A stretch of 36,466 nucleotides of DNA from UBA6814 sp040753075 (GCA_040753075.1 JBFMHA010000031.1:1-36466), one strand, 5' to 3'. Positions 1 to 15,803 are shown, numbered from the stretch's first letter. Notes: generated from the letters alone by a model not told the origin. Made by a program: numbers and translations.

Positions 1-2511
<2,511 letters not shown>

Positions 2512-2549
2512 GCGTGGAAGCACTCTCGGGTTGGGAGGAAAGGATCGGG

Positions 2550-2574
2550 CGCCGCGCCCGGGAGGGGCGCGGCG
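2550..2574 (-). terminator. GC hairpin between acyP and lon, possible weak terminator or attenuator
   Basis: A perfect 10-bp inverted repeat (2550-2559 with 2565-2574) closes a 5-nt loop. Read on the minus strand it is followed only by a mixed CCGATCCTTTCC stretch, not a clean T-run, so it is a weak intrinsic terminator at best. It could partly separate lon from the long upstream gene cluster. No clear promoter was seen between it and lon. Confidence 0.35.
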
Positions 2575-2597
2575 CGGCCAGCGGAACGGGGGCGGCG

Positions 2598-2873
2598 TCA
2601 GCCGCGGATCTGGAATTCGGTGTGTTCCTTGTCGTAGTCGATCCACTTGCATTCCAGGCCGTCCACCCGGGCCAGGGGCGAGCCGGCGAGCAGACGGGTC
2701 TGGAACTCCTTGAGGTTGGCCTCGTCGCCCTGGGCCAGGATCTCGACCTTGCCGTCGTCCAGGTTGCGCACCCAGCCGCGGAGGTGCAGGCTCTCGGCCT
2801 GGCCGTGCGCCCACGACCGGAACATGACGCCCTGGACCTTGCCGGTGATGAGGCAGTGCAGGCTGCGGATCAT
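2598..2873 (-). CDS. acyP: Acylphosphatase
   Basis: Small enzyme that hydrolyses carboxyl-phosphate bonds in acyl phosphates. The 91-residue length is normal for the family. The signature GKVQGVMFR at residues 11-19 supplies the phosphate-binding Arg19, and GWVRN at 33-37 supplies the catalytic Asn37. The start is supported by a strong SD (GAAGGAGGAG) a few bases before the ATG. It lies 17 bp after the radC stop and before lon on the same strand, so it is probably the tail of the same transcript. The cellular substrate cannot be told from the sequence. Confidence 0.95.
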   Translation of the reverse strand: MIRSLHCLITGKVQGVMFRSWAHGQAESLHLRGWVRNLDDGKVEILAQGDEANLKEFQTRLLAGSPLARVDGLECKWIDYDKEHTEFQIRG

Positions 2874-2890
2874 GGTTCTCCTCCTTCGGG

Positions 2891-3583
2891 TTAGGACTGG
2901 AGCAGGCCTTGGGCCTGGAAACTGAAATACCTCTCTTCGGCCACGATCACATGATCCAGGATGCGGAGCCCCAGGTCGGCGGCCGACCGGACCAGGAGCC
3001 GGGTCAGCTCGCGGTCCGAGGCCGAGGGCCGGGGGTCGCCTCCCGGATGGTTGTGCACCAGGATGAGTCCGCTGGCGCTCCAGCCCAGGGCCAGGGCCAG
3101 GACCTCCCGGGAGTACACCGTGGTCCGGTCCACGGTGCCCCGGCTCACCTGCTCCCAGGCCATGAGCCGGTTCTTGTTGTCAACCAGGGCCACCCAGAAC
3201 TCCTCGGTGCTGGCGGCCCCCAGCCGCGCCATGGCCAGTTCGGCCACGGCCTCGGGCCGGGAGAGCACCGCCCGCTCCTGCACCGGGGCCTCCTTCATCC
3301 GGGCCTGGCACTCCCGCCACACGGCCCAGAAGGTCTCCAGGGCGGGCCCGAATCCGGACGCCTGGCGCAACTCCTCGCTCCTGGCCGTGAACACCCCGCG
3401 CAGCGTGCCGCACCGCTTGAGCAGGTCCTTGGCCAGGGGCTTGGTGTCCTGGCGCGCCAGCACGTACCCCAGCAGCAGCTCCAGCACCTCGTAGTCGGAC
3501 AGGTCGCGGGGATTCCGGGCGAGGCGCTCCCGCAGGCGCTTGCGGTGTCCGTGGTAGTGTGGCGCTGTAGTCATAATAGGCAT
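2891..3583 (-). CDS. radC: RadC family JAB/MPN-domain protein
   Basis: 230-residue protein of the RadC/YeeS-type JAMM metalloprotease-fold family. An N-terminal helix-hairpin-helix-like part (RERL...YEVLELLLGY...KPLAKDLL) precedes the MPN domain, whose metal-binding motif HNHPGGDPRPSASD is intact near residue 177-190. The historical link to DNA repair is doubtful and the molecular function is unsettled. The start at 3583 is only 3 bp after the holA stop and has no clear SD, so translation is probably coupled; an in-frame ATG three codons on (3574) is an alternative. The gene is chromosomal housekeeping here, not next to a mobile element. Confidence 0.93.
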   Translation of the reverse strand: MPIMTTAPHYHGHRKRLRERLARNPRDLSDYEVLELLLGYVLARQDTKPLAKDLLKRCGTLRGVFTARSEELRQASGFGPALETFWAVWRECQARMKEAPVQERAVLSRPEAVAELAMARLGAASTEEFWVALVDNKNRLMAWEQVSRGTVDRTTVYSREVLALALGWSASGLILVHNHPGGDPRPSASDRELTRLLVRSAADLGLRILDHVIVAEERYFSFQAQGLLQS

Positions 3584-3586
3584 GAA

Positions 3587-4597
3587 TCAGGGGCGCTGCA
3601 AGTGCGGCGGCCGGCCGGGCCGGGAGGCGCCGGCGCACAGGGCGTGCAGTCCCGCGGCCAGGGCCTCGAAGGCCTGCTCCGGGTCCCGGGTCCCGCTCTT
3701 GACGCCCATCTCGGCCTGCAGGGCCAGGTCGAAGAGTCCCGCCACCCGGGACGGCCCCAGCCGCTTGACCAGGCTCAGCTTCTGGTCCCGGGCGTAGTCC
3801 GAGAGCCAGACCGAGGGCTTGTCGCCGTGGGCCAGCTCCCAGAGCAGCCTGGCCTCGCGCGCCAGCAGGCCCAGGAAGGCGAAGAGCATCTTGTCGTTGC
3901 TGGCCGCCTGGTGGTCGGCCAGCACCCGGCCCCAGACCTTGACCGGCGCGGTTCCCTCCAGGGAGGCGCGCAGGAAGTCGAAGATGCCCAGCTGGGGCTC
4001 GGCCGCCACCACGGCCAGGTCCGCGGCGGCGAGTTGCCGGCGGTCCCCGGCGGCCAGGGCCAGCTTGTCCAGCTCCGCGGCGGCCGCGGCCGCGTCCGGG
4101 GGCAGGAGCTCGGCCAGACGCTTGAACACCGGGGCCGGGGCGGCGAGACCGCGCTCCGCCAGCTCCCGGCGCAGGTGGTCGGGCAGGGTCCTGGGGGTCA
4201 GGCCGGGGACGTCCGCCACCCAGCCGCGCTTGTCGGCCACGGCCCAGAACTTCTGCTTGGTCACGGCCTTGGGGCGGCGGGGCTTGCCCTTGTCCCAGTC
4301 GCCCTCCAGGCAGAACACGGGCCAGACCATGGCGTTGAACCCGGCCAGGTGCGGGGCGAGCTGGCCCCAGAAGGCCTCGGGAAGGGCGTCGGCGCGCCGC
4401 AGGACCACCGCCTTGGGCGTGGCGAACAGGCTGGCCACGGCCAGGTCCTGCCAGAAGGCCGGCGGCAGGGGCTCGTCGTCGCCCCAGTAGGTGCGCAGGG
4501 CGAATTCCCGGCCCTGGCCGGCGAGCAGGGCGCGGATGCGCTGGCGCACCAGTTCCGGGTCCGGGCAGACGAGAAAGGTGAATCCGGGGCGGTCCAT
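3587..4597 (-). CDS. holA: DNA polymerase III delta subunit
   Basis: Clamp-loader subunit that opens the beta sliding clamp. The protein is 336 residues, normal for HolA. It shows an N-terminal ATPase-fold-like domain lacking a usable Walker A (TFLVCPDPE...), the middle helical segment with the recurring ELDKLALAAGD pattern, and the C-terminal collar domain (LGLLAREARLLWEL...). The frame stays open far upstream, but the ATG at 4597 is preferred: it has AAGGAGG nine bases upstream and begins the conserved region. Position just after leuS-lptE is the usual genomic place of holA and supports the call, which rests on modest sequence similarity otherwise. Confidence 0.82.
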   Translation of the reverse strand: MDRPGFTFLVCPDPELVRQRIRALLAGQGREFALRTYWGDDEPLPPAFWQDLAVASLFATPKAVVLRRADALPEAFWGQLAPHLAGFNAMVWPVFCLEGDWDKGKPRRPKAVTKQKFWAVADKRGWVADVPGLTPRTLPDHLRRELAERGLAAPAPVFKRLAELLPPDAAAAAAELDKLALAAGDRRQLAAADLAVVAAEPQLGIFDFLRASLEGTAPVKVWGRVLADHQAASNDKMLFAFLGLLAREARLLWELAHGDKPSVWLSDYARDQKLSLVKRLGPSRVAGLFDLALQAEMGVKSGTRDPEQAFEALAAGLHALCAGASRPGRPPHLQRP

Positions 4598-4704
4598 GGT
4601 CGGGGGCCTCCTTCCCCGGCGCGGGCGCGCCGGGGCCGCAGACCTGTCCATACGTGCTCGGCCGGCCCGGCGCAAGATGGCGCGGCGCCGCGGGGCCGGC
4701 GGGA

Positions 4705-5268
4705 TCAGTAGGACTGGGCCAGGAGGTCGGCCAGGCGCTGCGCGGCCTGCTCCAGCACCCGGGCCTCGGCGTCGGCCCGGTCGTTGCCGGTGAAGGAGCG
4801 GGACACGCCCACCCGGCCCGAGCGCCAGATCTGGTCGCCCTCGGGCCGGCGCTCGATCCAGGCCTCCACCGTGATGGAGGCCGAGGACTTGAGGGTCTGC
4901 TCGTGGGAGCCGGTGAGCAGGGTCTGGGAGGTGAAGTCCTCCACGGCCAGGTGGACCAGGGCCGTGGCGTGCTCGCGGTCGGTCCAGCGGACCTGGCCGC
5001 GCCTGGCCAGTTCGTCGCGCAGCAGGTTGCGCAGGAGGGCCGAGAGGTCCGGCCGCAGGGTGGGGTTCTCCACCTCCACGATGCACAGGTCGCGCCGGCC
5101 CTCGGGCAGGACCAGCCCGCCCCGGCCCTGCGGGGAGTATCCCGCGCAGGCGGCCAGGGCGAGGCAGGCCAGGGCCAGGAGCGCCCCGAGGATCCGGACC
5201 CGGGCCGAAGGCCGGACCGCCCCGGCGGCTTCCGGCCTGCTGCGGAGGAGGGACGCCTCGTTGCCCAT
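4705..5268 (-). CDS. lptE: LPS-assembly lipoprotein LptE
   Basis: 187-residue lipoprotein that plugs and stabilises the LptD barrel that inserts lipopolysaccharide into the outer membrane. A signal segment (about residues 24-40) ends in the lipobox LAAC with Cys41 as lipid-attachment site; the +2 residue is Ala, compatible with outer-membrane sorting. Upstream of it is an unusually long 23-residue N-region. The mature part has the LptE alpha/beta features (LCIVEVENPTLRPDLSALL, DELARRG) and length. It starts 4 bp after the leuS stop, an arrangement (leuS-lptE-holA) seen in many Gram-negatives. A 107-bp gap with no recognised signal separates it from holA. Confidence 0.85.
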   Translation of the reverse strand: MGNEASLLRSRPEAAGAVRPSARVRILGALLALACLALAACAGYSPQGRGGLVLPEGRRDLCIVEVENPTLRPDLSALLRNLLRDELARRGQVRWTDREHATALVHLAVEDFTSQTLLTGSHEQTLKSSASITVEAWIERRPEGDQIWRSGRVGVSRSFTGNDRADAEARVLEQAAQRLADLLAQSY

Positions 5269-5272
5269 GGCG

Positions 5273-7768
<2,496 letters not shown>

Positions 7769-7789
7769 GCGGCGGCTTCCTCTGGGGAT

Positions 7790-8284
7790 CTATTTGAAGA
7801 GGCGGGGGAAGAGGCCCTTGAGGCCTCGGCGGGACGCGGCGGCTGCCTCGACGGGCATCTCGCGCTCCCGCAGGTCCAGGTCCAGGGAGGAGTCGAAACG
7901 GATGTCGGGAAGGGAGCGCTCCCAGGCGCGGACCGCCTGGTAGACCGCCTCGCGGCCGGTCTCGCCCACCAGGAGGTAGGCCAGGCAGTCGCGGTCCACG
8001 GCCGGCCAGAAGGCCTGGCCGAAGCGCACCAGGGCGGGCTCCACGGGCAGGCCCAGGGTGCGGGACACGGACGCCGGGTCCAGGCAGAAGGCGGTGAGGC
8101 CCAGGTCGGCCAGGGAGGCGGCCACCCGGGGCGCCCACTGGGGGAGCAGGTCCGGGTCCGTCGGGGCCTCCCACATGAGCTCGAAGCGGCCGGGCCCGGG
8201 GGCGTGGCCGGCCAGCAGGGTGGGCGCGGGGTTCGCGCCCGGGGCCAGGAAGACCCGGGGAGCCCCTTCCGGGGCCTGGGCCAT
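7790..8284 (-). CDS. Conserved-looking hypothetical protein between nusB and leuS
   Basis: I do not recognise this family. The 164-residue product has no signal peptide or membrane segment. It contains an acidic/aromatic middle (FELMWEAPTDPDLLPQW), a stretch RFGQAFWPAVDRDCLAYLLVGETGREAVYQAVRAWERSLP and a basic tail (SRRGLKGLFPRLFK). The chosen ATG (8284) lies 4 bp after the nusB stop; an ATG at 8311 overlapping nusB would add nine residues, and neither has a strong SD. The tight packing between nusB and leuS and lack of frame disruption argue that it is a real gene of the operon, possibly tied to translation, but no function can be given. Confidence 0.75.
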   Translation of the reverse strand: MAQAPEGAPRVFLAPGANPAPTLLAGHAPGPGRFELMWEAPTDPDLLPQWAPRVAASLADLGLTAFCLDPASVSRTLGLPVEPALVRFGQAFWPAVDRDCLAYLLVGETGREAVYQAVRAWERSLPDIRFDSSLDLDLREREMPVEAAAASRRGLKGLFPRLFK

Positions 8285-8288
8285 GTCC

Positions 8289-8771
8289 CTAACGAACCCC
8301 AAGCGTACCATCGTCCACCGCCCGGGCCACGGCGTCCAGGATGCCGTTGACGAAGTTCTTGGAGTTCTCGTCGCCGAAGCGCTTGGCCAACTCCACGGCC
8401 TCGTTGATGGCCACCCGGGGCGGCACGTCGGGCAGGTGGAGGATCTCGTACAGCGCCAGGCGCAGGATGGTGAGCTCGATGCGCGCGATGCGGGCGATCT
8501 TCCAGTGGCGGGAGAAGCGGGCGATGATCTCGTCCAGGCGGCCGCGCTGGTCCCAGACCCCGCGCACCAGCTCCCAGGCGAAGTCCTGGCGGTCGCCGGC
8601 GTCGCCGTCCGCGGCGCGGGGGGTCTCGGCAAAGGCGAACTCCAGGGCCTGCGTGCTCTCGGCCGGCACGAAGGTCAGGCCGTAGAGCACCTCGAAGGCC
8701 CGGCGGCGGCCTCCCCGGCGAGTGCCCCTGCCCTGGGCCGCGGTCCGTGCGCCGGTCGCCTCAGCAGCCAC
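8289..8771 (-). CDS. nusB: Transcription antitermination factor NusB
   Basis: RNA-binding helical protein that with NusE/S10 binds boxA in rRNA leaders and supports antitermination. The 160-residue product has the NusB pattern: RRRAFEVLYGL near the N-terminus, the core RIARIELTILRLALYEIL, then PPRVAINEAVELAKRFGDE and NSKNFVNGILD. I set the start at the GTG at 8771 because GAGGAGGAAG lies four bases upstream; an in-frame ATG at 8822 lacks support and would run into the ribH stop. It follows ribH, the common ribH-nusB arrangement. Confidence 0.94.
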   Translation of the reverse strand: MAAEATGARTAAQGRGTRRGGRRRAFEVLYGLTFVPAESTQALEFAFAETPRAADGDAGDRQDFAWELVRGVWDQRGRLDEIIARFSRHWKIARIARIELTILRLALYEILHLPDVPPRVAINEAVELAKRFGDENSKNFVNGILDAVARAVDDGTLGVR

Positions 8772-8823
8772 CGCGCTTCCTCCTCGATTCAATGAACATG
8801 GCGATTGACAATTGGCGCGCAAC

Positions 8824-9294
8824 CTAGAGCTGCTCCATGACCCGGACCATCTCCAGCATGGCCGCGGCCGCCTCCACGCCCTTGTTCCCGGCCTTGGACC
8901 CGGCCCGCTCCACCGCCTGCTCCAGGGTGTCGGTGGTCAGCAGGCCGAAGCCCACGGGCAGGCCGCTGTCCAGCATGGCCTGGGCGATGCCCTTGGTGGC
9001 CTCGGCGGCCACGAAGTCGAAGTGGGGGGTGGCTCCGCGGATCACCGCGCCCAGGCAGAGCACCCCGGCGTACTTGCCCGAGGCGGCCAGCTTCTTGGCG
9101 GCCAGGGGCAGCTCGAAGGCCCCGGGCACCCGCACGATGGACAGGTCCTCGCGCTCGGCCCCGTGCCGGACGAGGTAGTCCACGGCCCCGCCCACCAGGC
9201 GGTCCACGATGAAATCGTTGAAGCGGCTGGCCACGATGGCGAACTTGAGCCCCTTGGCGTCGAGTTGTCCCTCGATGGTCTTCACGTGCTGCAT
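8824..9294 (-). CDS. ribH: 6,7-dimethyl-8-ribityllumazine synthase
   Basis: Penultimate riboflavin enzyme, condensing the ribitylaminouracil with the C4 unit made by RibB; it normally forms 60-mer or pentamer shells. The 156 residues include SRFND (23-27), PGAFE (57-61), the catalytic region GAVIRGATPHFDF with His91, and AGSKAGNKG near the C-terminus. It lies 12 bp after ribBA and ahead of nusB, in a complete rib set. Confidence 0.97.
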   Translation of the reverse strand: MQHVKTIEGQLDAKGLKFAIVASRFNDFIVDRLVGGAVDYLVRHGAEREDLSIVRVPGAFELPLAAKKLAASGKYAGVLCLGAVIRGATPHFDFVAAEATKGIAQAMLDSGLPVGFGLLTTDTLEQAVERAGSKAGNKGVEAAAAMLEMVRVMEQL

Positions 9295-9306
9295 GGCGCG
9301 GCGTCC

Positions 9307-10521
<1,215 letters not shown>

Positions 10522-10556
10522 TCGGGTATACCTCGGGGTGGGCGCCGGGCCGCGGG

Positions 10557-11219
10557 TCAGAACCCGTGCCGGCGCAGGAAGTCTTCGGAAAGGCCGGAAG
10601 GCTTGGCTTCCCGGCCGCCGCCGGCGTTGCGCCAGGCGGCCAACATACGCTGGACGTACTTGCCGAGCAAGTCCGTTTCCATGTTGACCAACGCGCCGGA
10701 TTTCCAGGAGGAGATGGTCGTCGCCGCCTGGGTCTCCGGGATGATGTTCACGGTCAGCCAGTCCGGGCCGCACTCGTTCACGGTGAGGCTCACCCCGTCC
10801 AGGCACACCGAGCCCTTGGGAACCACCAGCTCGCCGAGCCCGGCCGGGAAGGAGAGCCGGAAAATCTTGGACTCCCCGGCCGGGGCCACGGACTCCACCC
10901 GGGCCACGCAGTCCACGTGGCCGGACACCAGGTGCCCGCCCAGCCGGTCGCCCAGGGCCAGGGCCCGCTCCAGGTTCACCCTGGCCCCGGGGCGCAGGGA
11001 CCCCAGGGTGGTGTGGGCCAGGGTCTCGGCCGAGGCGTAGACCGAGAACCAGTCCGCGCCGAACTCCTCCACGGACAGGCAGGCCCCGTTCACCGCGATG
11101 CTCTCGCCCCGGCGGCAGTCCGCCACGGGGAAGTCCGGGGCCAGGGTCAGCCGCGACTGCCCGGCCCTTGCCTGGACCGCGCGCAACGCGCCGGTCCCCT
11201 GCACCAGTCCGGTGAACAT
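10557..11219 (-). CDS. ribE: Riboflavin synthase, alpha chain
   Basis: Last enzyme of riboflavin synthesis, dismutating two molecules of dimethylribityllumazine. The 220-residue protein has the diagnostic start MFTGLVQGTG and two tandem lumazine-binding barrels: the first includes GESIAVNGACLSV, the second LVSGHVDCVARV and GSVCLDGVSLTVN. It lies 74 bp after ribD and 35 bp before ribBA. No FMN riboswitch is visible before it. Confidence 0.96.
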   Translation of the reverse strand: MFTGLVQGTGALRAVQARAGQSRLTLAPDFPVADCRRGESIAVNGACLSVEEFGADWFSVYASAETLAHTTLGSLRPGARVNLERALALGDRLGGHLVSGHVDCVARVESVAPAGESKIFRLSFPAGLGELVVPKGSVCLDGVSLTVNECGPDWLTVNIIPETQAATTISSWKSGALVNMETDLLGKYVQRMLAAWRNAGGGREAKPSGLSEDFLRRHGF

Positions 11220-11293
11220 CTAGGCCACCTCGCAACAGCCGTGCGGCGTTCCGGAAGGAAGGCCGCGCATTGGGCCGCACCCTGCGGACACGG

Positions 11294-12436
11294 TCAGGCC
11301 TCCCGGCCCTGGCCGGTTTCCGGGTCCAGGGGCCGGTAGACCAGCCGGGCGTCGGCGCCCAGGCGGCCCACCTCGGCCAGGCGCAGGCCGATGGCCTGGT
11401 CCATGGTCTCGGGCGTCAGGCCGGTGAACAGGCCCGGGGCCGCGGGATCGCCCACGATCTTGGGCGCGGAGTAGAGACGCAGCTCGTCCATACGTCCCTG
11501 GCGCAGCAAACTCAAGGCCAGGGCCCCCCCGCCCTCGCACAGGGCGTAGAGGCAGCCATGCTCGGCGCGCAGCCGCGCCAGGCCCGGCCCCAGGTCCAGG
11601 CCGCCCTCGCCCGGGGGCAGGCCCCAGACCCGGCAGCCCTTGTCGCGCAGGGCCTCGGCCACCGGCCCCGCGGCCGAGGCCTCGGTGGTCCAGAACACCG
11701 TGTCCCCGGGCCGCTCGCGCAGCAGGAAATAGTCCTTGTGCGGCTGGGGCAGCCGGGTGGAGACCACCACCGCCAGGGGCTGCCGCTCCGCCTCGGCCCC
11801 GCCCGGACGGGCGGTGAGCTTGGGGTCGTCGGCCCGGAAGGTGTTGCCGCCCACCAGCACCGCATGGGACATGGCGCGCAGCTGGTGCACCTCCTCCCGG
11901 GACTCGGGGCAGCTCACCCAGCGGGAGTGCCCCGCGGCCGTGGCGATGCGGCCGTCCAGGGTGGCGGCCAGCTTGAGCGAGACGTAGGGCCGGTCGGTGC
12001 TCTTCCAGACCAGGAAATCCGCGATGAGGTCCCGGCACTCCTGCGCGCAGACCCCGACCTCCACCTCCACCCCGGCGTCGCGCAGGCGCTGGATGCCGCC
12101 GCCGGCCACGTCCGGGTTGGGGTCGGGGGTCCCCACCGCCACCCGGCGCACGCCCGCGGCCAGCACCGCCTCGGCGCAGGGCGGGGTCTTGCCGTGGTGG
12201 TTGCAGGGCTCCAGGGTCACCACCAGGGCGCAGTCCCTGGGGTCCACGCCCTTGCGGGCCGCGTCGGCCAGGCACTCCGCCTCGGCGTGGGGCTTGCCGT
12301 ACGCGGTGTGCCAGCCTTCCGCCACGGTCTGCCCGCCGCGCACCAGCACCGCGCCCACGCAGGGGTTGGGGGCCGCGGCGCCCCGGCCGCGCAGGGCCAG
12401 GTCCCGGGCCTGGAGCATGAAGCCGGTCCAGTCCAT
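11294..12436 (-). CDS. ribD: Bifunctional riboflavin deaminase/reductase
   Basis: Catalyses deamination then side-chain reduction of the pyrimidine intermediate made by GTP cyclohydrolase II. The 380 residues split into an N-terminal zinc deaminase (PNPCVGAVLV, HAE, then PCNHHGKTPPC for metal binding) and a C-terminal NADPH reductase (SLKLAATLDGRIAT, VGGNTFRADDPKLTAR, CEGGGALALSLL). The start is 1 bp beyond the stop of the deaminase gene upstream, so translation is likely coupled. The C-terminal edge carries a longer, less typical DPETGQGREA tail. Confidence 0.96.
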   Translation of the reverse strand: MDWTGFMLQARDLALRGRGAAAPNPCVGAVLVRGGQTVAEGWHTAYGKPHAEAECLADAARKGVDPRDCALVVTLEPCNHHGKTPPCAEAVLAAGVRRVAVGTPDPNPDVAGGGIQRLRDAGVEVEVGVCAQECRDLIADFLVWKSTDRPYVSLKLAATLDGRIATAAGHSRWVSCPESREEVHQLRAMSHAVLVGGNTFRADDPKLTARPGGAEAERQPLAVVVSTRLPQPHKDYFLLRERPGDTVFWTTEASAAGPVAEALRDKGCRVWGLPPGEGGLDLGPGLARLRAEHGCLYALCEGGGALALSLLRQGRMDELRLYSAPKIVGDPAAPGLFTGLTPETMDQAIGLRLAEVGRLGADARLVYRPLDPETGQGREA

Positions 12437-12437
12437 G

Positions 12438-12893
12438 TCAGCAGCCCGGCCCGAGGAGTTCGCAGCGCACGCCGGACTCGGCGATCATGGCGTCGGAGAG
12501 CTCGTCCGGGTAGCCCTCGGCGTAGTAGATGGCGCTCACCCCGCAGTTGATGAGCATCTTGGCGCAGATGAGGCAGGGCTTGGTGGTGCAGTAGATCTCC
12601 GCGCCCTTCAGGCTCACCCCGTGCAGCGCGCCCTGGATGATGACGTTCTGCTCCGCGTGCAGGCCGCGGCAGATCTCGTGGCGCTGGCCCGAGGGCACGC
12701 CCAGCTTCTCGCGCAGGCAGCCGACGTCCAGGCAGTGGGCGATGTTGGCGGGCGCGCCGTTGTAGCCCGTGGCCAGGATGCGCTTGTCGCGCACCGCCAC
12801 CGCCCCCACCTTGCGGCGGGTGCAGGTGGAGCGCTCGGCCACCAGCTGGGCGATGCGCATGAAGTACTCGGGCCAGGGCAGGCGTTCGTCCAT
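12438..12893 (-). CDS. comEB: Deoxycytidylate (dCMP) deaminase family protein
   Basis: Zinc enzyme producing dUMP for thymidylate synthesis. The 151-residue product contains the cytidine-deaminase metal site HAEQN and KPCLICAK, and the extra Cys/His elements (HCLDVGC, RHEICRG) characteristic of the dCMP deaminase/ComEB group. The ATG at 12893 has GGAAGG five bases upstream; the longer open frame upstream belongs to glyA on another frame. It sits between glyA (one-carbon supply for thymidylate) and ribD. The substrate is inferred from the family. Confidence 0.9.
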   Translation of the reverse strand: MDERLPWPEYFMRIAQLVAERSTCTRRKVGAVAVRDKRILATGYNGAPANIAHCLDVGCLREKLGVPSGQRHEICRGLHAEQNVIIQGALHGVSLKGAEIYCTTKPCLICAKMLINCGVSAIYYAEGYPDELSDAMIAESGVRCELLGPGC

Positions 12894-12943
12894 GGGGCCT
12901 TCCGTGTTGGTTTGCGCGTCCGCGTCGCGGCGCGTCCCTTCCC

Positions 12944-14185
<1,242 letters not shown>

Positions 14186-14189
14186 GGCG

Positions 14190-15431
14190 TTAGTCCTCGA
14201 AGCGTTTGAAGAGGATGCTGGCGTTGGTGCCGCCGAAGCCGAAGGAGTTGCACATGACGTACTCCACGGGCTTCCGCACCGTGCCGCCCGCGGTGTAGTC
14301 CAGGTCGCACTCCTCGCCGGGGTTCTCCAGGTTGATGGTGCCCGGGATGGTCTGGCGGTCCAGGGTGAGCACCGAGAACACGCTCTCCACCCCGCCCGCG
14401 CCGCCCAGCAGGTGCCCCACCATGGACTTGTTGGCGGTCAGGCAGAGCTTGTAGGCGTGCTTGCCGAACACGGTCTTGACCGCCCGGGTTTCGCACAGGT
14501 CGTTGAGGTAGGTGGAGGTGCCGTGGGCGTTGATGTGGTCGATGGCCTCCGGGGCCAGCCCGGCCTCGCGCAGGGCCGCGCGCATGCACAGGGCCATGCC
14601 CGAGCCGTCCTCGGGGGGGGCGGTCATGTGGAAGGCGTCGGAGGAGGCCCCGAAGCCGATGACCTCGGCCAGGATATTGGCGCCCCGGGCGCGGGCGTGG
14701 TCCAGGTCCTCCAGGAGGAGCATGCCGCAGCCCTCGCCCATGACGAAGCCGTCCCGGTCCCGGTCGAAGGGCCGGCTGGCCCGGGCGGGGTCGTCGTTGC
14801 GGGTGGACAGGGCCTTGGCCGCGTTGAACCCGGCCACCGCGGTGGGGGTCATGCAGGACTCCACCCCGCCGCAGATCATGGCCTCGGCCCGGCCCATGAC
14901 GATGTCGGTGTAGGCGTAGCCCACCCCGTGGGTGCCCGAGGCGCAGGCCGAGGTGGTGGCGTACTGCGGTCCCCGCGCGCCGGTGAAGATGGACACCTGG
15001 CCGGGCGCCATGTTGGCGATGACCACCGGGATGAAGAAGGGCGAGACCCGGCCGGGACCGGCCTCCACCAGGCGCTGGTGCTGCTTCTCGATGGTCTCCA
15101 GCCCGCCCAGGCCGCAGCCCAGGATGACGCCGGTGCGCTCCGGCTCGGCGGCCGGGTCGAACCCGGCGCCGGCCACCAGCATCTTGGCGCAGGCCACCGC
15201 GTACTGGGTGAAGATCTCCATGCGCTTGGCCGCCTTGGGCGGCATGTGGTCGGTGGGGTTGAACCCCTTGACCTCGCAGGCGAAGGTGGTCTCGTACCCG
15301 GCGATGTCGAAGCGGGTCAGGGGGCCGGCCCCGGAGACCCCGTCGCACAGGCTCCTCCAGCTGGTCTCGGCGTCGTTGCCGATGGGGGTGATGGCGGAGA
15401 CCGCGGTCACCACCACGCGTCGTCTGTTCAT
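14190..15431 (-). CDS. fabF: Beta-ketoacyl-ACP synthase II
   Basis: Elongating condensing enzyme of type II fatty acid synthesis. The 413-residue protein has the Cys-His-His triad: Cys163 in TSACASGTHG, a His in NAHGTSTYLND near 303 and a His in KSMVGHLLGGAGG near 340. The frame is open further upstream, but the ATG at 15431 begins the conserved sequence MNRRRVVVT and has AAGGA six bases upstream. It follows acpP by 91 bp, as in many proteobacteria. Confidence 0.97.
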   Translation of the reverse strand: MNRRRVVVTAVSAITPIGNDAETSWRSLCDGVSGAGPLTRFDIAGYETTFACEVKGFNPTDHMPPKAAKRMEIFTQYAVACAKMLVAGAGFDPAAEPERTGVILGCGLGGLETIEKQHQRLVEAGPGRVSPFFIPVVIANMAPGQVSIFTGARGPQYATTSACASGTHGVGYAYTDIVMGRAEAMICGGVESCMTPTAVAGFNAAKALSTRNDDPARASRPFDRDRDGFVMGEGCGMLLLEDLDHARARGANILAEVIGFGASSDAFHMTAPPEDGSGMALCMRAALREAGLAPEAIDHINAHGTSTYLNDLCETRAVKTVFGKHAYKLCLTANKSMVGHLLGGAGGVESVFSVLTLDRQTIPGTINLENPGEECDLDYTAGGTVRKPVEYVMCNSFGFGGTNASILFKRFED

Positions 15432-15522
15432 GATCGGTCCTTGTGGGCGGGCGTTCCCAAGAAAAAGGGAGCGTCTTGGGCGGATGCCGCAAGACGCTTC
15501 CGGAAGGTCGAACGGGTCCGCG

Positions 15523-15753
15523 CTAGCTCTTGGACGAGATGTAGTCGATGGCGTCCTTGACCTTGATGAGCTTCTGGGCCTCTTCGTCATCGATCTCGAT
15601 GCCGAACTCCTCCTCCATGGCCATGATCAGCTCGGTCAGGTCCAGGGAGTCGGCGCCCAGGTCCTCCACGAAGGAGGCTTCGGGCTTCACTTCCTCGGCC
15701 GCGACGCCGAGCTGGTCCACGATGATGGCCTTGACTTTTTCCTCAACGGACAT
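15523..15753 (-). CDS. acpP: Acyl carrier protein
   Basis: Acidic 76-residue carrier of growing acyl chains. The phosphopantetheine serine is Ser36 in the classic DLGADSLDLTEL. The ATG at 15753 (MSVEEKV) is chosen over one four codons earlier because the strong SD GGAGGGG lies immediately before it. A 73-nt spacer with a small hairpin separates it from fabG, which together with the SD may help give the high ACP output cells need. Confidence 0.98.
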   Translation of the reverse strand: MSVEEKVKAIIVDQLGVAAEEVKPEASFVEDLGADSLDLTELIMAMEEEFGIEIDDEEAQKLIKVKDAIDYISSKS

Positions 15754-15784
15754 GGTCCCCTCCACTTTCTTTACTGGTTTTTGC

Positions 15785-15803
15785 GCCCCGGATGGGCCGG
15801 GGC
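15785..15803 (-). other. Hairpin in the acpP leader
   Basis: A 7-bp perfect inverted repeat (15785-15791 with 15797-15803) with a 5-nt loop lies 32 bp upstream of the acpP start. It is not followed by a T-run on the minus strand, so it is not an intrinsic terminator. It could act as an mRNA-stabilising 5' stem after processing; that is inference. Confidence 0.35.

Noticed and set aside
11220..11293. FMN riboswitch near the rib genes
   Set aside because: Neither this gap nor those before ribD or ribBA is long enough or contains the conserved RFN elements.
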